This document shows positions 52,600 to 61,616 of a stretch of DNA of 64,000 bases, piece by piece. Position 1 is the stretch's first letter; every line of letters starts with the position of its first letter. The DNA comes from an uncultured Sphingomonas sp. Lineage in GTDB: Bacteria > Pseudomonadota > Alphaproteobacteria > Sphingomonadales > Sphingomonadaceae. The translations under genes and the position numbers were made by a program. The stretch spans positions 25,836 to 89,835 of the forward strand of contig NZ_CAJXWX010000017.1 of the NCBI RefSeq assembly GCF_913062585.1, in the 5' to 3' direction. Under the pieces are notes generated by a model. That model saw only the letters and a program-made list of their open reading frames with translations, was not told where the DNA came from and searched no databases.

Positions 52600-53702
52600 T
52601 GGGATTCAGCCCTTCCACCATCCGCCAGCGTCCAGCTCTCCCGCCAGCGCAGCACCGGCGTCTCGCCCTCCCATTCCACCGGCAACCAGACATAACGCCC
52701 GTCGATCGCATTCTCCGGCCGCCAGCGATCGGCCATGAAGATAAAGCGCGGCTCGCCGCCCGGACGCTCGGGCGGGAGCGGCAGGACGAAGGTCGATTGC
52801 GAGTGGAAGGTCGTCTTCCGGTCATCCTCGCTCCCGCGCACCGGATTGCCCAGCGCGCGCCACGGCCCCGTCACCCGGTCCGCGACATAGACCCGCCCCG
52901 GATTGGGCCGCCAGCCGGTGAGCCCTGAGGCGAACATGTAATAGCGCCCCTTGGCCTTGAAGATCGCGGGCGCCTCGTTCCCGCCGTCCGGCAGCGCGCG
53001 GACATAATAGCCGTCATGGCGCGTCCAGTCGGGCGCGAGCCGCGCGATCTGGAGCGTATCATTCTCCTCCGAGGCATAGACATGCCAGGCCGTGTCGCCA
53101 TCGACGAAGATCGTCATGTCGCGCGCCATCTGCCCGCCGGCAAAGTCGCGCGCCAGCACGGTACCCGGCGCCTTGTCCTCGGCCGTCGCATTGGCAGGCC
53201 AGATACCCGGATTGACCCTCCCGGCACGCAGGAAGCGGAACGGCCCCTGCGGCCGGTCGGCGACCGCGACGCCCGCCTGCGCCGCGCCGTAACCGCGCCC
53301 CTTCAGCTCCAGATGGAACCACATCACGAATTGGCCGGTGCGGCGGTTATGGACGACCTTGGGCCGCTCCAGGATACAGCCGCGCGTGATCGGGCTGGCC
53401 GGATCGTCCGATACCGCCAGCGCCACCCCCTCGTCGCGCCAGTTCACCAGATCGGTGGAGCTATAGGCATGGACGCCGACCAGCGCGGTATTGCCTTCCT
53501 CGCCCGCCGTCTTGTGCTCGCCATGCCACCACCAGCGCCCGCCATGGCGCAGCAGCCCGCCACCATGGGCGTTGATGGCGACGCCGTTCGTGTCGCTCCA
53601 CACCTCGCCAGGGCGAAACGCCTGGGCTTCGGCGGCCCGCGCCATGCTGCTCGCCAGCGCCGCTGCGCCCGCTCCTACCAAAATGCTTCGCCGGTCGATC
53701 AT
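52584..53702 (-). CDS. Exported family-43-like glycoside hydrolase
   Basis: 372 residues. Twin-Arg-like signal MIDRRSILVGAGAAALA. The five-bladed GH43-type propeller is read from INAHGGGLLRHGGRWWWHGEHK, ILERPKVVHNRRTGQFVMWFH, RDMTIFVDGDTAWHVYASEEN (likely acidic residues) and GNEAPAIFKAKGRYYMFASGLTGW. Probably cleaves a plant or fungal polysaccharide side chain. The final six codons and stop (SHLRSA*) come from an intergenic repeat. A 12-base palindrome lies upstream. Confidence 0.85.
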   Translation of the reverse strand: MIDRRSILVGAGAAALASSMARAAEAQAFRPGEVWSDTNGVAINAHGGGLLRHGGRWWWHGEHKTAGEEGNTALVGVHAYSSTDLVNWRDEGVALAVSDDPASPITRGCILERPKVVHNRRTGQFVMWFHLELKGRGYGAAQAGVAVADRPQGPFRFLRAGRVNPGIWPANATAEDKAPGTVLARDFAGGQMARDMTIFVDGDTAWHVYASEENDTLQIARLAPDWTRHDGYYVRALPDGGNEAPAIFKAKGRYYMFASGLTGWRPNPGRVYVADRVTGPWRALGNPVRGSEDDRKTTFHSQSTFVLPLPPERPGGEPRFIFMADRWRPENAIDGRYVWLPVEWEGETPVLRWRESWTLADGGRAESHLRSA

Positions 53703-53721
53703 CCGCTATCCTCCCATCGCA

Positions 53722-53733
53722 ATCGTATACGAT
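53722..53733. promoter_or_regulatory. Perfect palindrome, candidate operator of the glycosidase gene
   Basis: ATCGTATACGAT is a perfect 12-base palindrome 20 bases before the glycosidase start. GTATAC-centred boxes are used by GntR-family regulators of sugar-acid and uronate genes. No such regulator is in the window. Confidence 0.45.
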
Positions 53734-53810
53734 GCGCCATGATCCGCAAGGCTCGACGCTGCGCGGACACAGGGCTAGACCCGGCCATCCTATTCCATTC
53801 AGGTTGTTCC

Positions 53811-55601
53811 ATGTCCCATTCCGCCCGCCTCGCCGCCCTTCGTGCCCAATTGGCCGCCCAAGGGCTCGACGGTTTCGTCGTGCCGCTGACCGACGAGCAT
53901 ATGAGCGAATATGTCGGCGACTATGCGCAGCGCCTTGGCTGGCTGACCGGGTTCGGCGGTTCGGCGGGCAGCGCGGTGGTGCTGGCGGACAAGGCGGCGA
54001 TCTTCACCGACGGCCGCTATACGCTGCAGGTGCGCGAGCAGGTGTCGGGCGAGGACTATGCCTATATCCCCGTGCCGCAGGACAGCGTGGCGGCCTGGCT
54101 GGGTCGCGAGGCGGCGGCGGGGCAGCGGATCGGGTACGACCCCTGGCTGCACACGCGCCAGCAGGTGGCCGACATGACCGCCGCGCTGGCGGATCGTGAG
54201 GCGGAACTGGTCGCGGTGACGGCCAACCCGATCGACGCCGTCTGGACCGACCGCCCCGCCCCCTCCCCCGCCGTGCTGACCGTGCAGGACGATGCGGTGG
54301 CGGGCGAAAGCTCGGCCGCCAAGCGCGCGCGGATCGGCGAATGGCTGGCCGAGCAGCGCGCCGATGCGGTGGTGCTGTCGGCGCTCGACTCGATCGCCTG
54401 GGCGCTCAACGTGCGCGGCACCGATGTCGCACATACGCCGGTCGCCCTGTCCTATGCGATCGTCCATGCCGACGGCGAGACCGACCTGTTCGTCGCGCCC
54501 GAGAAGATCACGCCCGAGGTCCGCGCGCATCTGGGCAATGCGGTGCGGCTGCACGAGCGCGCAGCGTTCGAGGGCTATCTGACCGGCTTTGCGGGCAAGC
54601 GCGTCGTCGCCGATCCCGAGCGGGCGGTCGCCGCCATCGCGCAGGCGCTGGAGGCGGGCGGGGCCAAGGTGTTGGCGCTTCGCGACCCAGTGGTGCTGAC
54701 CAAGGCGATCAAGAACCCCGCCGAAGTCGCCGGGCACCGCGCCGCCTCGGTGCGCGACGGCGCGGCGATGGTGCGCTTCCTGCGCTGGGTGGAGGCGGAA
54801 TGCCCCAAGGGCGGGCAGACCGAACTCTCCGCCGCCGCGCAGTTGCTGGCGTATCGCGAGGCGACGGGCCTGCTCAAGGACACCAGCTTCTCGACCATCT
54901 CGGCGACGGGCGCACATGGCGCGAGCCCGCATTATCACGTCACCGAGGAGTCCAACGCGGCGATCGAATTGGGTCAGCTGTTCCTGATCGACTCGGGCGG
55001 GCAATATCAGGATGGCACCACCGACATCACCCGCGTGATGCCGATCGGCGCACCCACGGACGAGATGCGCGACCGCTTCACCCGGGTACTGAAGGGGCAT
55101 ATCGGCCTGGCCACCGCCGTCTTCCCGGACGGGACGCTGGGCGGGCACCTCGACTCGCTGGCACGGCGGCCGCTCTGGGAGGTCGGGCTGGACTATGCGC
55201 ATGGCACCGGCCACGGCGTCGGCGCGTACCTGTCGGTGCATGAGGGGCCGCAGCGTATCGCCGCGCCCAACTATCCCGGCGGTGCCGCGATGGAGCCGCT
55301 GCGCGCAGGGATGATGCTGTCCAACGAGCCGGGCTATTACAAGGCGGGCGAATATGGCATCCGCATCGAGAATCTGGTGCTGGTCGAACCGCGCGAGATT
55401 GCGGGGGCGGACCGGGACATGCTGGGGTTCGAGACGCTGACCCTGTGCCCGATCGAGCGGACGCTGATCGTGGCGGACCTGCTGACAGCCGGGGAGCGGG
55501 ACTGGCTCAACGCGTATCATGCGCGAGTGGCGGAGGTGCTGGCGCCGGAAGTGGAGGGCGCGGATCGCGAATGGTTGCTGGAGAAGTGCGCGGCCATTTG
55601 A
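53811..55601 (+). CDS. Aminopeptidase P family protein (Xaa-Pro aminopeptidase, M24B)
   Basis: 596 residues, the long three-domain type like eukaryotic XPNPEP1. Two N-terminal creatinase-like domains precede the pita-bread domain with metal ligands D394 and D405 (LIDSGGQYQDGTTDITR), the His in GTGHGVGAYLSVHEGP, and the Glu of NEPGYY and RIENLVL. Removes N-terminal residues next to proline. Start at ATG 53811 (MSHSARLAALRAQL). Confidence 0.95.
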   Translation: MSHSARLAALRAQLAAQGLDGFVVPLTDEHMSEYVGDYAQRLGWLTGFGGSAGSAVVLADKAAIFTDGRYTLQVREQVSGEDYAYIPVPQDSVAAWLGREAAAGQRIGYDPWLHTRQQVADMTAALADREAELVAVTANPIDAVWTDRPAPSPAVLTVQDDAVAGESSAAKRARIGEWLAEQRADAVVLSALDSIAWALNVRGTDVAHTPVALSYAIVHADGETDLFVAPEKITPEVRAHLGNAVRLHERAAFEGYLTGFAGKRVVADPERAVAAIAQALEAGGAKVLALRDPVVLTKAIKNPAEVAGHRAASVRDGAAMVRFLRWVEAECPKGGQTELSAAAQLLAYREATGLLKDTSFSTISATGAHGASPHYHVTEESNAAIELGQLFLIDSGGQYQDGTTDITRVMPIGAPTDEMRDRFTRVLKGHIGLATAVFPDGTLGGHLDSLARRPLWEVGLDYAHGTGHGVGAYLSVHEGPQRIAAPNYPGGAAMEPLRAGMMLSNEPGYYKAGEYGIRIENLVLVEPREIAGADRDMLGFETLTLCPIERTLIVADLLTAGERDWLNAYHARVAEVLAPEVEGADREWLLEKCAAI

Positions 55602-55602
55602 T

Positions 55603-55806
55603 CTCACGCGAAGCCGCGAAGAGGAAAGAAGGTTGGTTCGCGCAGAGGCGCAGAGAACGCAGAGGTGTCCCGCCCGCCGCGCCAGCGGCCCTCCTGCCTC
55701 ATGCGCGGAAGAATAGAGGGCGCTGCGCGCGACGCGCACTCTCTGCGCGCTCCGCGCCTCTGCGCGAACCAAACTTTCTCTTTGCGTCCTCGCGGCTTCG
55801 CGTGAA
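55603..55806. repeat. Long fold-back repeat (copy 2)
   Basis: Arms of about 60 bases: 55604-55665 (CACGCGAAGCCGCGAAGAGG..., TTCGCGCAGAGGCGCAGAG) and 55739-55806 (CTCTGCGCGCTCCGCGCCTC..., CGCGGCTTCGCGTG). Related in style to 28034-28182. It holds no gene. Confidence 0.82.
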
Positions 55807-55811
55807 CACCA

Positions 55812-55849
55812 AAAACGCCGCGCAGGAGAGGCCTCCCACGCGGCGTTTT
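55812..55849. terminator. Bidirectional terminator between aminopeptidase P and glutamate dehydrogenase
   Basis: AAAACGCCGCG (55812-55822) pairs exactly with CGCGGCGTTTT (55839-55849), giving a T-tail in either direction between the two convergent genes. Confidence 0.8.
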
Positions 55850-55914
55850 GCGCGCCTTTAGCGACACAGCAACTGGGCCCCGGCCTTCGCCGGGTAACAG
55901 GTATTCCCCTCCCC

Positions 55915-58900
55915 TTACCGCCCGAGCAGCACCCGCGCCTGGCCCGCGATCTGGGCCAGCATCGCGGCGTTGGGTTGGGCCGCCAGGCGCGCCCGGTCGA
56001 TCACCGCCTTGAACTGACCGACCCGCGCGGCGTTGCGCTCCAGCCACGCTTCGACCGCCGCTTCCGGATCGGTCCCGCCCGCACGGCCCAGGAAGTCCAG
56101 CCGCTGCTGCTGAAAATCGCGCGCCAGCCCTGCGATCAGCAGGCGCTCCCAAGGATCGCTGGGGTTGATCCGCGCCGCCTGACCCTGTGCCCAGTCGAGC
56201 CCCAGCGCCTGGCCCAGACGGGTAAAGGCATGGGTCAGTCGCGTTTCGTCGAGCGACAGGCGCTGGCCCAGATCGGCCAGCCCCACCGCACCGTCGAGTT
56301 CGGACACCCGCACCACCCGCGCCGCAAGATCGGCGGGTGCCCCCGCCTCCTCCAGCGCGGCGACGACCCGCGCGCTCTGCGCCTTGGCCTCGTCGCGTAG
56401 CAGCGCAGGCGTTTCGGCCGCCAGCCGTTCGATTCCCGGCTGCAACCGCTCCAGCGCCGCACCGGGGGCCGTGCCCGCCGGCATCGCGCGCAGCAAATCG
56501 GCGATCTGCGAGCGCGTCGCCCGCGCCACCTCGTCGAACAGCGCGATGCGCGCAGCTTCGGGCATCGCCGCCGTCTCGATCGCGGTCCACAGGCCACCCA
56601 AGTCGAACAGCCGCTCGACCACGACGAACATCGCCGCGATATCGGCCATCGCCGCGCCTTCCTCCTCGGCCAGTTCGAAGGGGTGGAGGATGCCCAGCCG
56701 GTTGACGATGCGATTGGCGAGCTTGGTCGCGACGATCTCGCCGCGCAGGCGATGCTGGTCGATCGCCTCGCCGAATGCCTCGCGCATCGCGGGCGGGAAG
56801 GCCGCGTGCAGATCGGGGAGCAGTTCGTCGTCCAGCGCCAGCGCGCTGTTCTCGATCGCGTCCTGCAAGGTCAGCTTGGCCGTCGCCAGCAGCACGGCGA
56901 GTTCGGGCCGGGTCAGCGATATGCCGTCCTGCCCCCGCCGCAACAGCACGTCGTTGCTCGCCAGCCCCTCGACCGCGCGATCGAGCCGCCCGGCGCTCTC
57001 GAAGATTTCGATGACCCGGACATAGCTGGGCATCGCGCCCGCCCCGTCCGCCTCGGCGATCGACAGGCCGAGCGTCTGGAGCCGGTTATCCTCCAGCACG
57101 ATATGCGCCACGTCATCGGTCATCGACGCGAGCAACCTGTTGCGGTCGTCCTCGGCCAGACGGCCCTCGATCATCTCGCGGTTGAGCGCGATCTTGATGT
57201 TGACCTCGTTATCCGAACAATCGACGCCCGCCGAATTGTCGATAAAGTCGGTGTTGATCCGCCCGCCCCGCTCGGCAAAGGCGATGCGCGCGGCTTGCGT
57301 GACGCCCAGATTGGCGCCCTCACCGATCGCGATGACGCGCAGGTCTTCGGCATCGACGCGCAGGCGGTCATTGGCCGGATCGCCCACCTGGACGTTATTC
57401 TCCGCCGCCGCCTTGATGTAGGTCCCGATGCCGCCGAACCAGAGCAGGTCGGCCGGGGCCTTCAGGATCGCCGAGATCAGCGCCGCCGGCTCCAGCGACG
57501 TGGCGGTGATGCCCAGTGCCTCGCGGACTTCGTCCGACAGCGGGATGGTCTTGGCCGAGCGCGGGAAGACGCCGCCGCCTTCCGAGATCAGGCTGGTGTC
57601 GTAATCCGCCCAGCTCGACCGGGGCAAAGCGAACATGCGCGCCCGCTCGTCCCAGCTGATCGCGGGATCGGGATCAGGGTCGAGGAAGATGTGGCGATGG
57701 TCGAACGCCGCGACCAGCTTGATCGCCTTGGATAGCAACATCCCGTTGCCGAACACGTCGCCCGACATGTCGCCGCAGCCGACGACGCGGATGGGTTGCG
57801 TCTGCACATCGACACCGCGCTCGGCGAAGTGGCGCTGGACCGAGACCCAGGCGCCCTTGGCGGTGATGCCCATCGCCTTATGGTCATAGCCCTGACTGCC
57901 CCCGGAGGCGAAGGCGTCGCCCAGCCAGAAGCCGCGCTCCAGCGCCAGCGCATTGGCGACGTCGGAGAAGGTCGCGGTGCCCTTGTCGGCGGCGACGACG
58001 AAATAGGGGTCTTCGCCATCCAGCACGCGCACGCCGTCCGGGTGCACCACCGTGCCCTCGACGATATTGTCGGTAATCGACAGCAGCGCGCGGATGAACA
58101 CGCGGTAGCTTTCCTTGCCCTCGGCCGCCCAACCGTCACGGTCGGTGACGGGCGACGGCAACTGCTTGGGATAGAAACCGCCCTTCGCGCCCGTGGGCAC
58201 GATGACCGCATTCTTCACCCGCTGCGCCTTCATCAGGCCCAGAATCTCGGTACGGAAGTCGTCGCGGCGATCCGACCAGCGCAGGCCCCCGCGCGCGACC
58301 GGCCCGGCGCGCAGATGGATACCCTCGACGCGGGGGCTATAGACCCAGACCTCGCGCCACGGCAGCGGGGCGGGCAGGCCCGGAATCCTGTGGCTGTCCA
58401 ACTTGAACGCCAGCGCTTCCTTGCCCGCCTCGGCAAAGGCGTTGGTGCGCAGGGTCGCCGCGATCATGTCGCGGAAGCTGCGCAGGATACGGTCGTCGTC
58501 GATCGCCGACACGGCATCCAGCCCGGCCGCGATCGCGGCGTCCGCAGCAGCGATGTCGCCGCCCGCCTGCGGGTCATGCGCGGCGGTAAACCGCTCGATC
58601 AGCGCGGTCGCCAGCTTCGGCGCACGGCGCAGCGCGTCGACCACGGTAGTCAGCCCATAAGGCAGCCCAGCCTGGCGCAAGTATCGGAACCAGGCGCGGA
58701 ACAGCACCACCGCCTGCGGGCTCAGCCCCACATCGACGATCAGCCGGTTGAACGCGTCATTCTCCGCCTTGCCCTCCAGCACGGCGGCGATCGCGCCCTC
58801 CAGCACCGCCGCGCCCTTGGGCTCGGTGGTCGCCTCGGTCTCGACGATGAAGTCGTGGACGAAGGGATCGGCATCGTCGCGCAACCGGGTCGGCAGCTCG

Positions 58901-60528
58901 CCGATCACGCGGAAGCCGAAATTCTCCAGCACCGGCACCGCGTCCGACAAGGGCAGCGCGCCGTTCAGCTTGTAGATCTTCAGCTGGCGATCCTGCCCCG
59001 GCTGGATCGGGAACAGGCGGACCGACCGGCTCCCCTCATTTTCCAGCGAGGCCAGGCGCAGAATGTCGGCCGCCGCTTCCGATGCATCGCTGACATTGCG
59101 GTAATTGGTCGGGAAGCCATTGGCCCAGCGCAGGGCGAGGCGCGCCGCGCGCGGGGCGGGCACCTGCTCGGCCAGCGCCGCCTCGACATCGGGCATCCAG
59201 CCGCGCACCATCTTGCGCAGCCGCTCGGACAGCGCCGCCGTATCGGGCAGGCGGCCGTCCTGGCGCAGGTCGATCGTATAGCGGATCAGCGCAACGACGC
59301 CGTCCTCCAGCGCGATCGACCAGTTGAGCAGCGAGCCGTTCGCCGCCTCGCCCAGCATGTCGCCGATCGCGACACGCCGCGCGGTGGTCAACTCGTCGCG
59401 CGGCAGCCAGACGAACGCGAACAGATGCCGCTGCAACACCGACCGGATCAGCACCAGCTCGGGCCGCGGCCGGTCGGCCAGCGACATGGCGGTCAGCGCC
59501 AGCTGCTCCAGCGCCTCGGCCGGGAAGGCCGTGACCAGGTCATGCGGCAGCGCGGTCAGCGCATGGGTCAGCGCCTTGCCGGTATGGCCGCGCGGATCAA
59601 AACCGAACTTGGCCTGGAGCGCCGCCAACCGCGTGCGCAGCACCGGCACCTCATGCGGCGGGCTGGCGAGCGCGGCGCTGGTCCACAGCCCCGCATGGAT
59701 CGACAGGCCGACAGCGCGGCCCCCTTCCATCACCGGCACCAGCACCAGGTCGAGCGGCACCGAACGATGCACGGTCGAGATCGCGTTGGACTTGAGCAGC
59801 AACGGCGCCGCCCCACCTTGCGCAAAATAGTCCAGCGCGCGCTGGCGCGAGGTTTCGGCGAGCAGCGGAACCTTGTGCGGCGTCCTCGCCACGCCCAGTG
59901 CGGGCGCATCGCGACCATCCTCATACCATGTCTCATGGCCGAGCAGCGTCAGCTTGCCGCCCAGGAACCACAGCAGCAGCGCGGCCCCCTCGCCATTCTT
60001 CTCGCCCAGCGTAGTTGCGTCGGCGGCCAGCGCATCCTGCAACCCAGACCAGTCGACCACGGCCGCACGCACATCGGCCAGCACGGCGCGTAAGTCGTCG
60101 ACCAGCCCGCGCCGGTCGCGCGCATCGGCGCGTTCCATTTCCAGATAGATGAAGGATTCCGACCGACCGCCCGCGCCGATCGCCTGAAGCTCGCCCTCCG
60201 CATCGCGGGTCACGGGCAGGACGGGGTGGATCACCCGGTCGATCGCAATGCCGTCCGCGCCCACCATCGCCGCGATCGAATCGACCAGGAAGGGCATGTC
60301 GTCATTGACGATGGCCAGGCGCATCCGGCGATGCGTGTCGTCGCCCGACATCGGCTCCAGCGCGATCGACGGCTCTCCCGGCGACCGCTGATGGGCCACC
60401 CCCGCGACGAAGGCCGCCGCAGCAGCCACCTCCGCGGGGCCGAACCCCTGCAATTCCGCCGGAAGGGCGCCCTGGGTCAGCCGTGCGGCAATCGCGTCGG
60501 CCATCGGATGCGACATATTCGGTGCCAT
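55915..60528 (-). CDS. Large NAD-dependent glutamate dehydrogenase (GDH-180 class)
   Basis: 1537 residues, near the family's usual 1,600. Interconverts glutamate and 2-oxoglutarate, feeding carbon from amino acids. N-terminal regulatory ACT-like region (NDDMPFLVDSIAAMV), then the catalytic core with GLRWSDRRDDFRTEILGLMKAQ, VPTGAKGGFYPK (catalytic Lys), VGCGDMSGDVFGNGML and the NAD-binding region, then a long helical C-terminal part. ATG at 60528 follows AGGA; two later Met are possible starts. Ends convergent with aminopeptidase P. Confidence 0.96.
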   Translation of the reverse strand: MAPNMSHPMADAIAARLTQGALPAELQGFGPAEVAAAAAFVAGVAHQRSPGEPSIALEPMSGDDTHRRMRLAIVNDDMPFLVDSIAAMVGADGIAIDRVIHPVLPVTRDAEGELQAIGAGGRSESFIYLEMERADARDRRGLVDDLRAVLADVRAAVVDWSGLQDALAADATTLGEKNGEGAALLLWFLGGKLTLLGHETWYEDGRDAPALGVARTPHKVPLLAETSRQRALDYFAQGGAAPLLLKSNAISTVHRSVPLDLVLVPVMEGGRAVGLSIHAGLWTSAALASPPHEVPVLRTRLAALQAKFGFDPRGHTGKALTHALTALPHDLVTAFPAEALEQLALTAMSLADRPRPELVLIRSVLQRHLFAFVWLPRDELTTARRVAIGDMLGEAANGSLLNWSIALEDGVVALIRYTIDLRQDGRLPDTAALSERLRKMVRGWMPDVEAALAEQVPAPRAARLALRWANGFPTNYRNVSDASEAAADILRLASLENEGSRSVRLFPIQPGQDRQLKIYKLNGALPLSDAVPVLENFGFRVIGELPTRLRDDADPFVHDFIVETEATTEPKGAAVLEGAIAAVLEGKAENDAFNRLIVDVGLSPQAVVLFRAWFRYLRQAGLPYGLTTVVDALRRAPKLATALIERFTAAHDPQAGGDIAAADAAIAAGLDAVSAIDDDRILRSFRDMIAATLRTNAFAEAGKEALAFKLDSHRIPGLPAPLPWREVWVYSPRVEGIHLRAGPVARGGLRWSDRRDDFRTEILGLMKAQRVKNAVIVPTGAKGGFYPKQLPSPVTDRDGWAAEGKESYRVFIRALLSITDNIVEGTVVHPDGVRVLDGEDPYFVVAADKGTATFSDVANALALERGFWLGDAFASGGSQGYDHKAMGITAKGAWVSVQRHFAERGVDVQTQPIRVVGCGDMSGDVFGNGMLLSKAIKLVAAFDHRHIFLDPDPDPAISWDERARMFALPRSSWADYDTSLISEGGGVFPRSAKTIPLSDEVREALGITATSLEPAALISAILKAPADLLWFGGIGTYIKAAAENNVQVGDPANDRLRVDAEDLRVIAIGEGANLGVTQAARIAFAERGGRINTDFIDNSAGVDCSDNEVNIKIALNREMIEGRLAEDDRNRLLASMTDDVAHIVLEDNRLQTLGLSIAEADGAGAMPSYVRVIEIFESAGRLDRAVEGLASNDVLLRRGQDGISLTRPELAVLLATAKLTLQDAIENSALALDDELLPDLHAAFPPAMREAFGEAIDQHRLRGEIVATKLANRIVNRLGILHPFELAEEEGAAMADIAAMFVVVERLFDLGGLWTAIETAAMPEAARIALFDEVARATRSQIADLLRAMPAGTAPGAALERLQPGIERLAAETPALLRDEAKAQSARVVAALEEAGAPADLAARVVRVSELDGAVGLADLGQRLSLDETRLTHAFTRLGQALGLDWAQGQAARINPSDPWERLLIAGLARDFQQQRLDFLGRAGGTDPEAAVEAWLERNAARVGQFKAVIDRARLAAQPNAAMLAQIAGQARVLLGR

Positions 60529-60608
60529 GGGCGCTAGTCCTAGGCCTGGCCTTCGCGCCGCTCAACCCTCTGGAGCAGCAGAAAAGATGTTGCGCCGCAG
60601 CGCAACTT

Positions 60609-61418
60609 TCATTGCGAAGCGCGCAATACCCTGTCGGCCAGCCGCGCATCGCCGACCACCGATCCGGTGATCTCGACACCGCCGTCTGCGTCGACCCGCC
60701 CGACGAGCACGACCGGCGTGCCCGGCGCCGCATCGGTCGCAAACGCGACCCGTGCGTTTTGGCGTGGCGGAGCGGCAGGCGCACGCGGCGCCGTGTCCGG
60801 GCGCCACAGCGCGGCGGCATCCTCGGCGGGCGGCGTGACGGGCTCTGCCAAGGATTCGAGCAGCGACGAATCGAGCGTCGCCTGCAACAGCGGATCGGCC
60901 ACTTCCTTCCAGCTGACCACGCCGTGCACGAAATCGATCATCAGGCCATCGGAGGAATAGGGCAGCAGGATGGCGCGATACAGGGTGGTATGGCCGCGCC
61001 CGTTGACGAACTCGGCCTCAAAACCGGCCGGAGCCTGCCGGCCGAGTATCTGATCGCAATGCAGGGTCAGCCGGGCGAGCAGCGAGCCCTGGGGCAGATC
61101 GGCGATCCGCTCCGGCCGCCCGGTCATCCCGCACTCGTCGCGCAGTCCGCTGCCGATATAGGCGATGATGGGATCGTCCGGATTGCCCCGAAAATCGAGC
61201 AGGACCGAATGCGGCGCGAAATCGCCGATCGCCTCCGGGTCGAGTGCCCCGATCACCGGAAAGCGCGCATCACCGAGCAGCGAGGCCCAGTGGTGATAGG
61301 CACGGGCATGAAGCCGCCGCTCCTGCCCCGCCAGGCCCGACAGCGCATCCTCGGGGTCGCCCCCCGCCGGAACGGCGGCGGCATGCGGCGGGCGGGTGAT
61401 CACGGTCTTCCTGGCCAT
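60609..61418 (-). CDS. PAS-domain protein (PAS_5-type)
   Basis: 269 residues from MARKTVITRPP at 61418. The early segment YHHWASLLGDARFPVIGALDPEAI and the PAS core with SVLLDFRGNPDDPIIAYIG and HTTLYRAILLPYSSDG fit the alphaproteobacterial PAS_5 family. The C-terminal part is Ala-Pro-rich and ends with a small beta domain (VVLVGRVDADGGVEITG). No output domain is seen. Probably a regulatory or sensory adaptor. It lies 80 bases upstream of the GDH gene on the same strand. Confidence 0.82.
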   Translation of the reverse strand: MARKTVITRPPHAAAVPAGGDPEDALSGLAGQERRLHARAYHHWASLLGDARFPVIGALDPEAIGDFAPHSVLLDFRGNPDDPIIAYIGSGLRDECGMTGRPERIADLPQGSLLARLTLHCDQILGRQAPAGFEAEFVNGRGHTTLYRAILLPYSSDGLMIDFVHGVVSWKEVADPLLQATLDSSLLESLAEPVTPPAEDAAALWRPDTAPRAPAAPPRQNARVAFATDAAPGTPVVLVGRVDADGGVEITGSVVGDARLADRVLRASQ

Positions 61419-61540
61419 GCCCCCCACCTGCACGCCCCATAGTTAACCGCCCGTAAATATCAAAGACACTTGCCAGCCCGCAATCCACCTGTTAAGCGCG
61501 CCCACCTCGACCGGACACCAGCCGGTCCGAGCCAAGACGG

Positions 61541-61616
61541 GCCGCTTTAGCTCAGCTGGTAGAGCATCGCATTCGTAATGCGGGGGTCACAGGTTCGAGT
61601 CCTGTAAGCGGCACCA
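61541..61616 (+). tRNA. tRNA-Thr (anticodon CGT)
   Basis: 76 bases with encoded CCA. Acceptor GCCGCTT / AAGCGGC, D arm GCTC-AGCTGGTA-GAGC, anticodon stem TCGCA / TGCGG with loop TTCGTAA (anticodon CGT), T arm with GGTTCGAGTCC. Fully regular. The 3' end overlaps the last codons of the recombinase gene on the other strand. Confidence 0.97.
61587..61616. other. Probable attachment-site core in the tRNA-Thr 3' end
   Basis: The recombinase frame runs into the tRNA and uses its sequence for its last residues (REWCRLQDSNL, then stop). Such a fusion is what insertion at a tRNA 3' end leaves behind. The extent of the true core is unknown because the other end of the element is outside the window. Confidence 0.5.

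Noticed and set aside
57796..60093. A 765-codon open frame antisense to glutamate dehydrogenase
   Set aside because: Same kind of shadow; the opposite strand encodes an unmistakable GDH.
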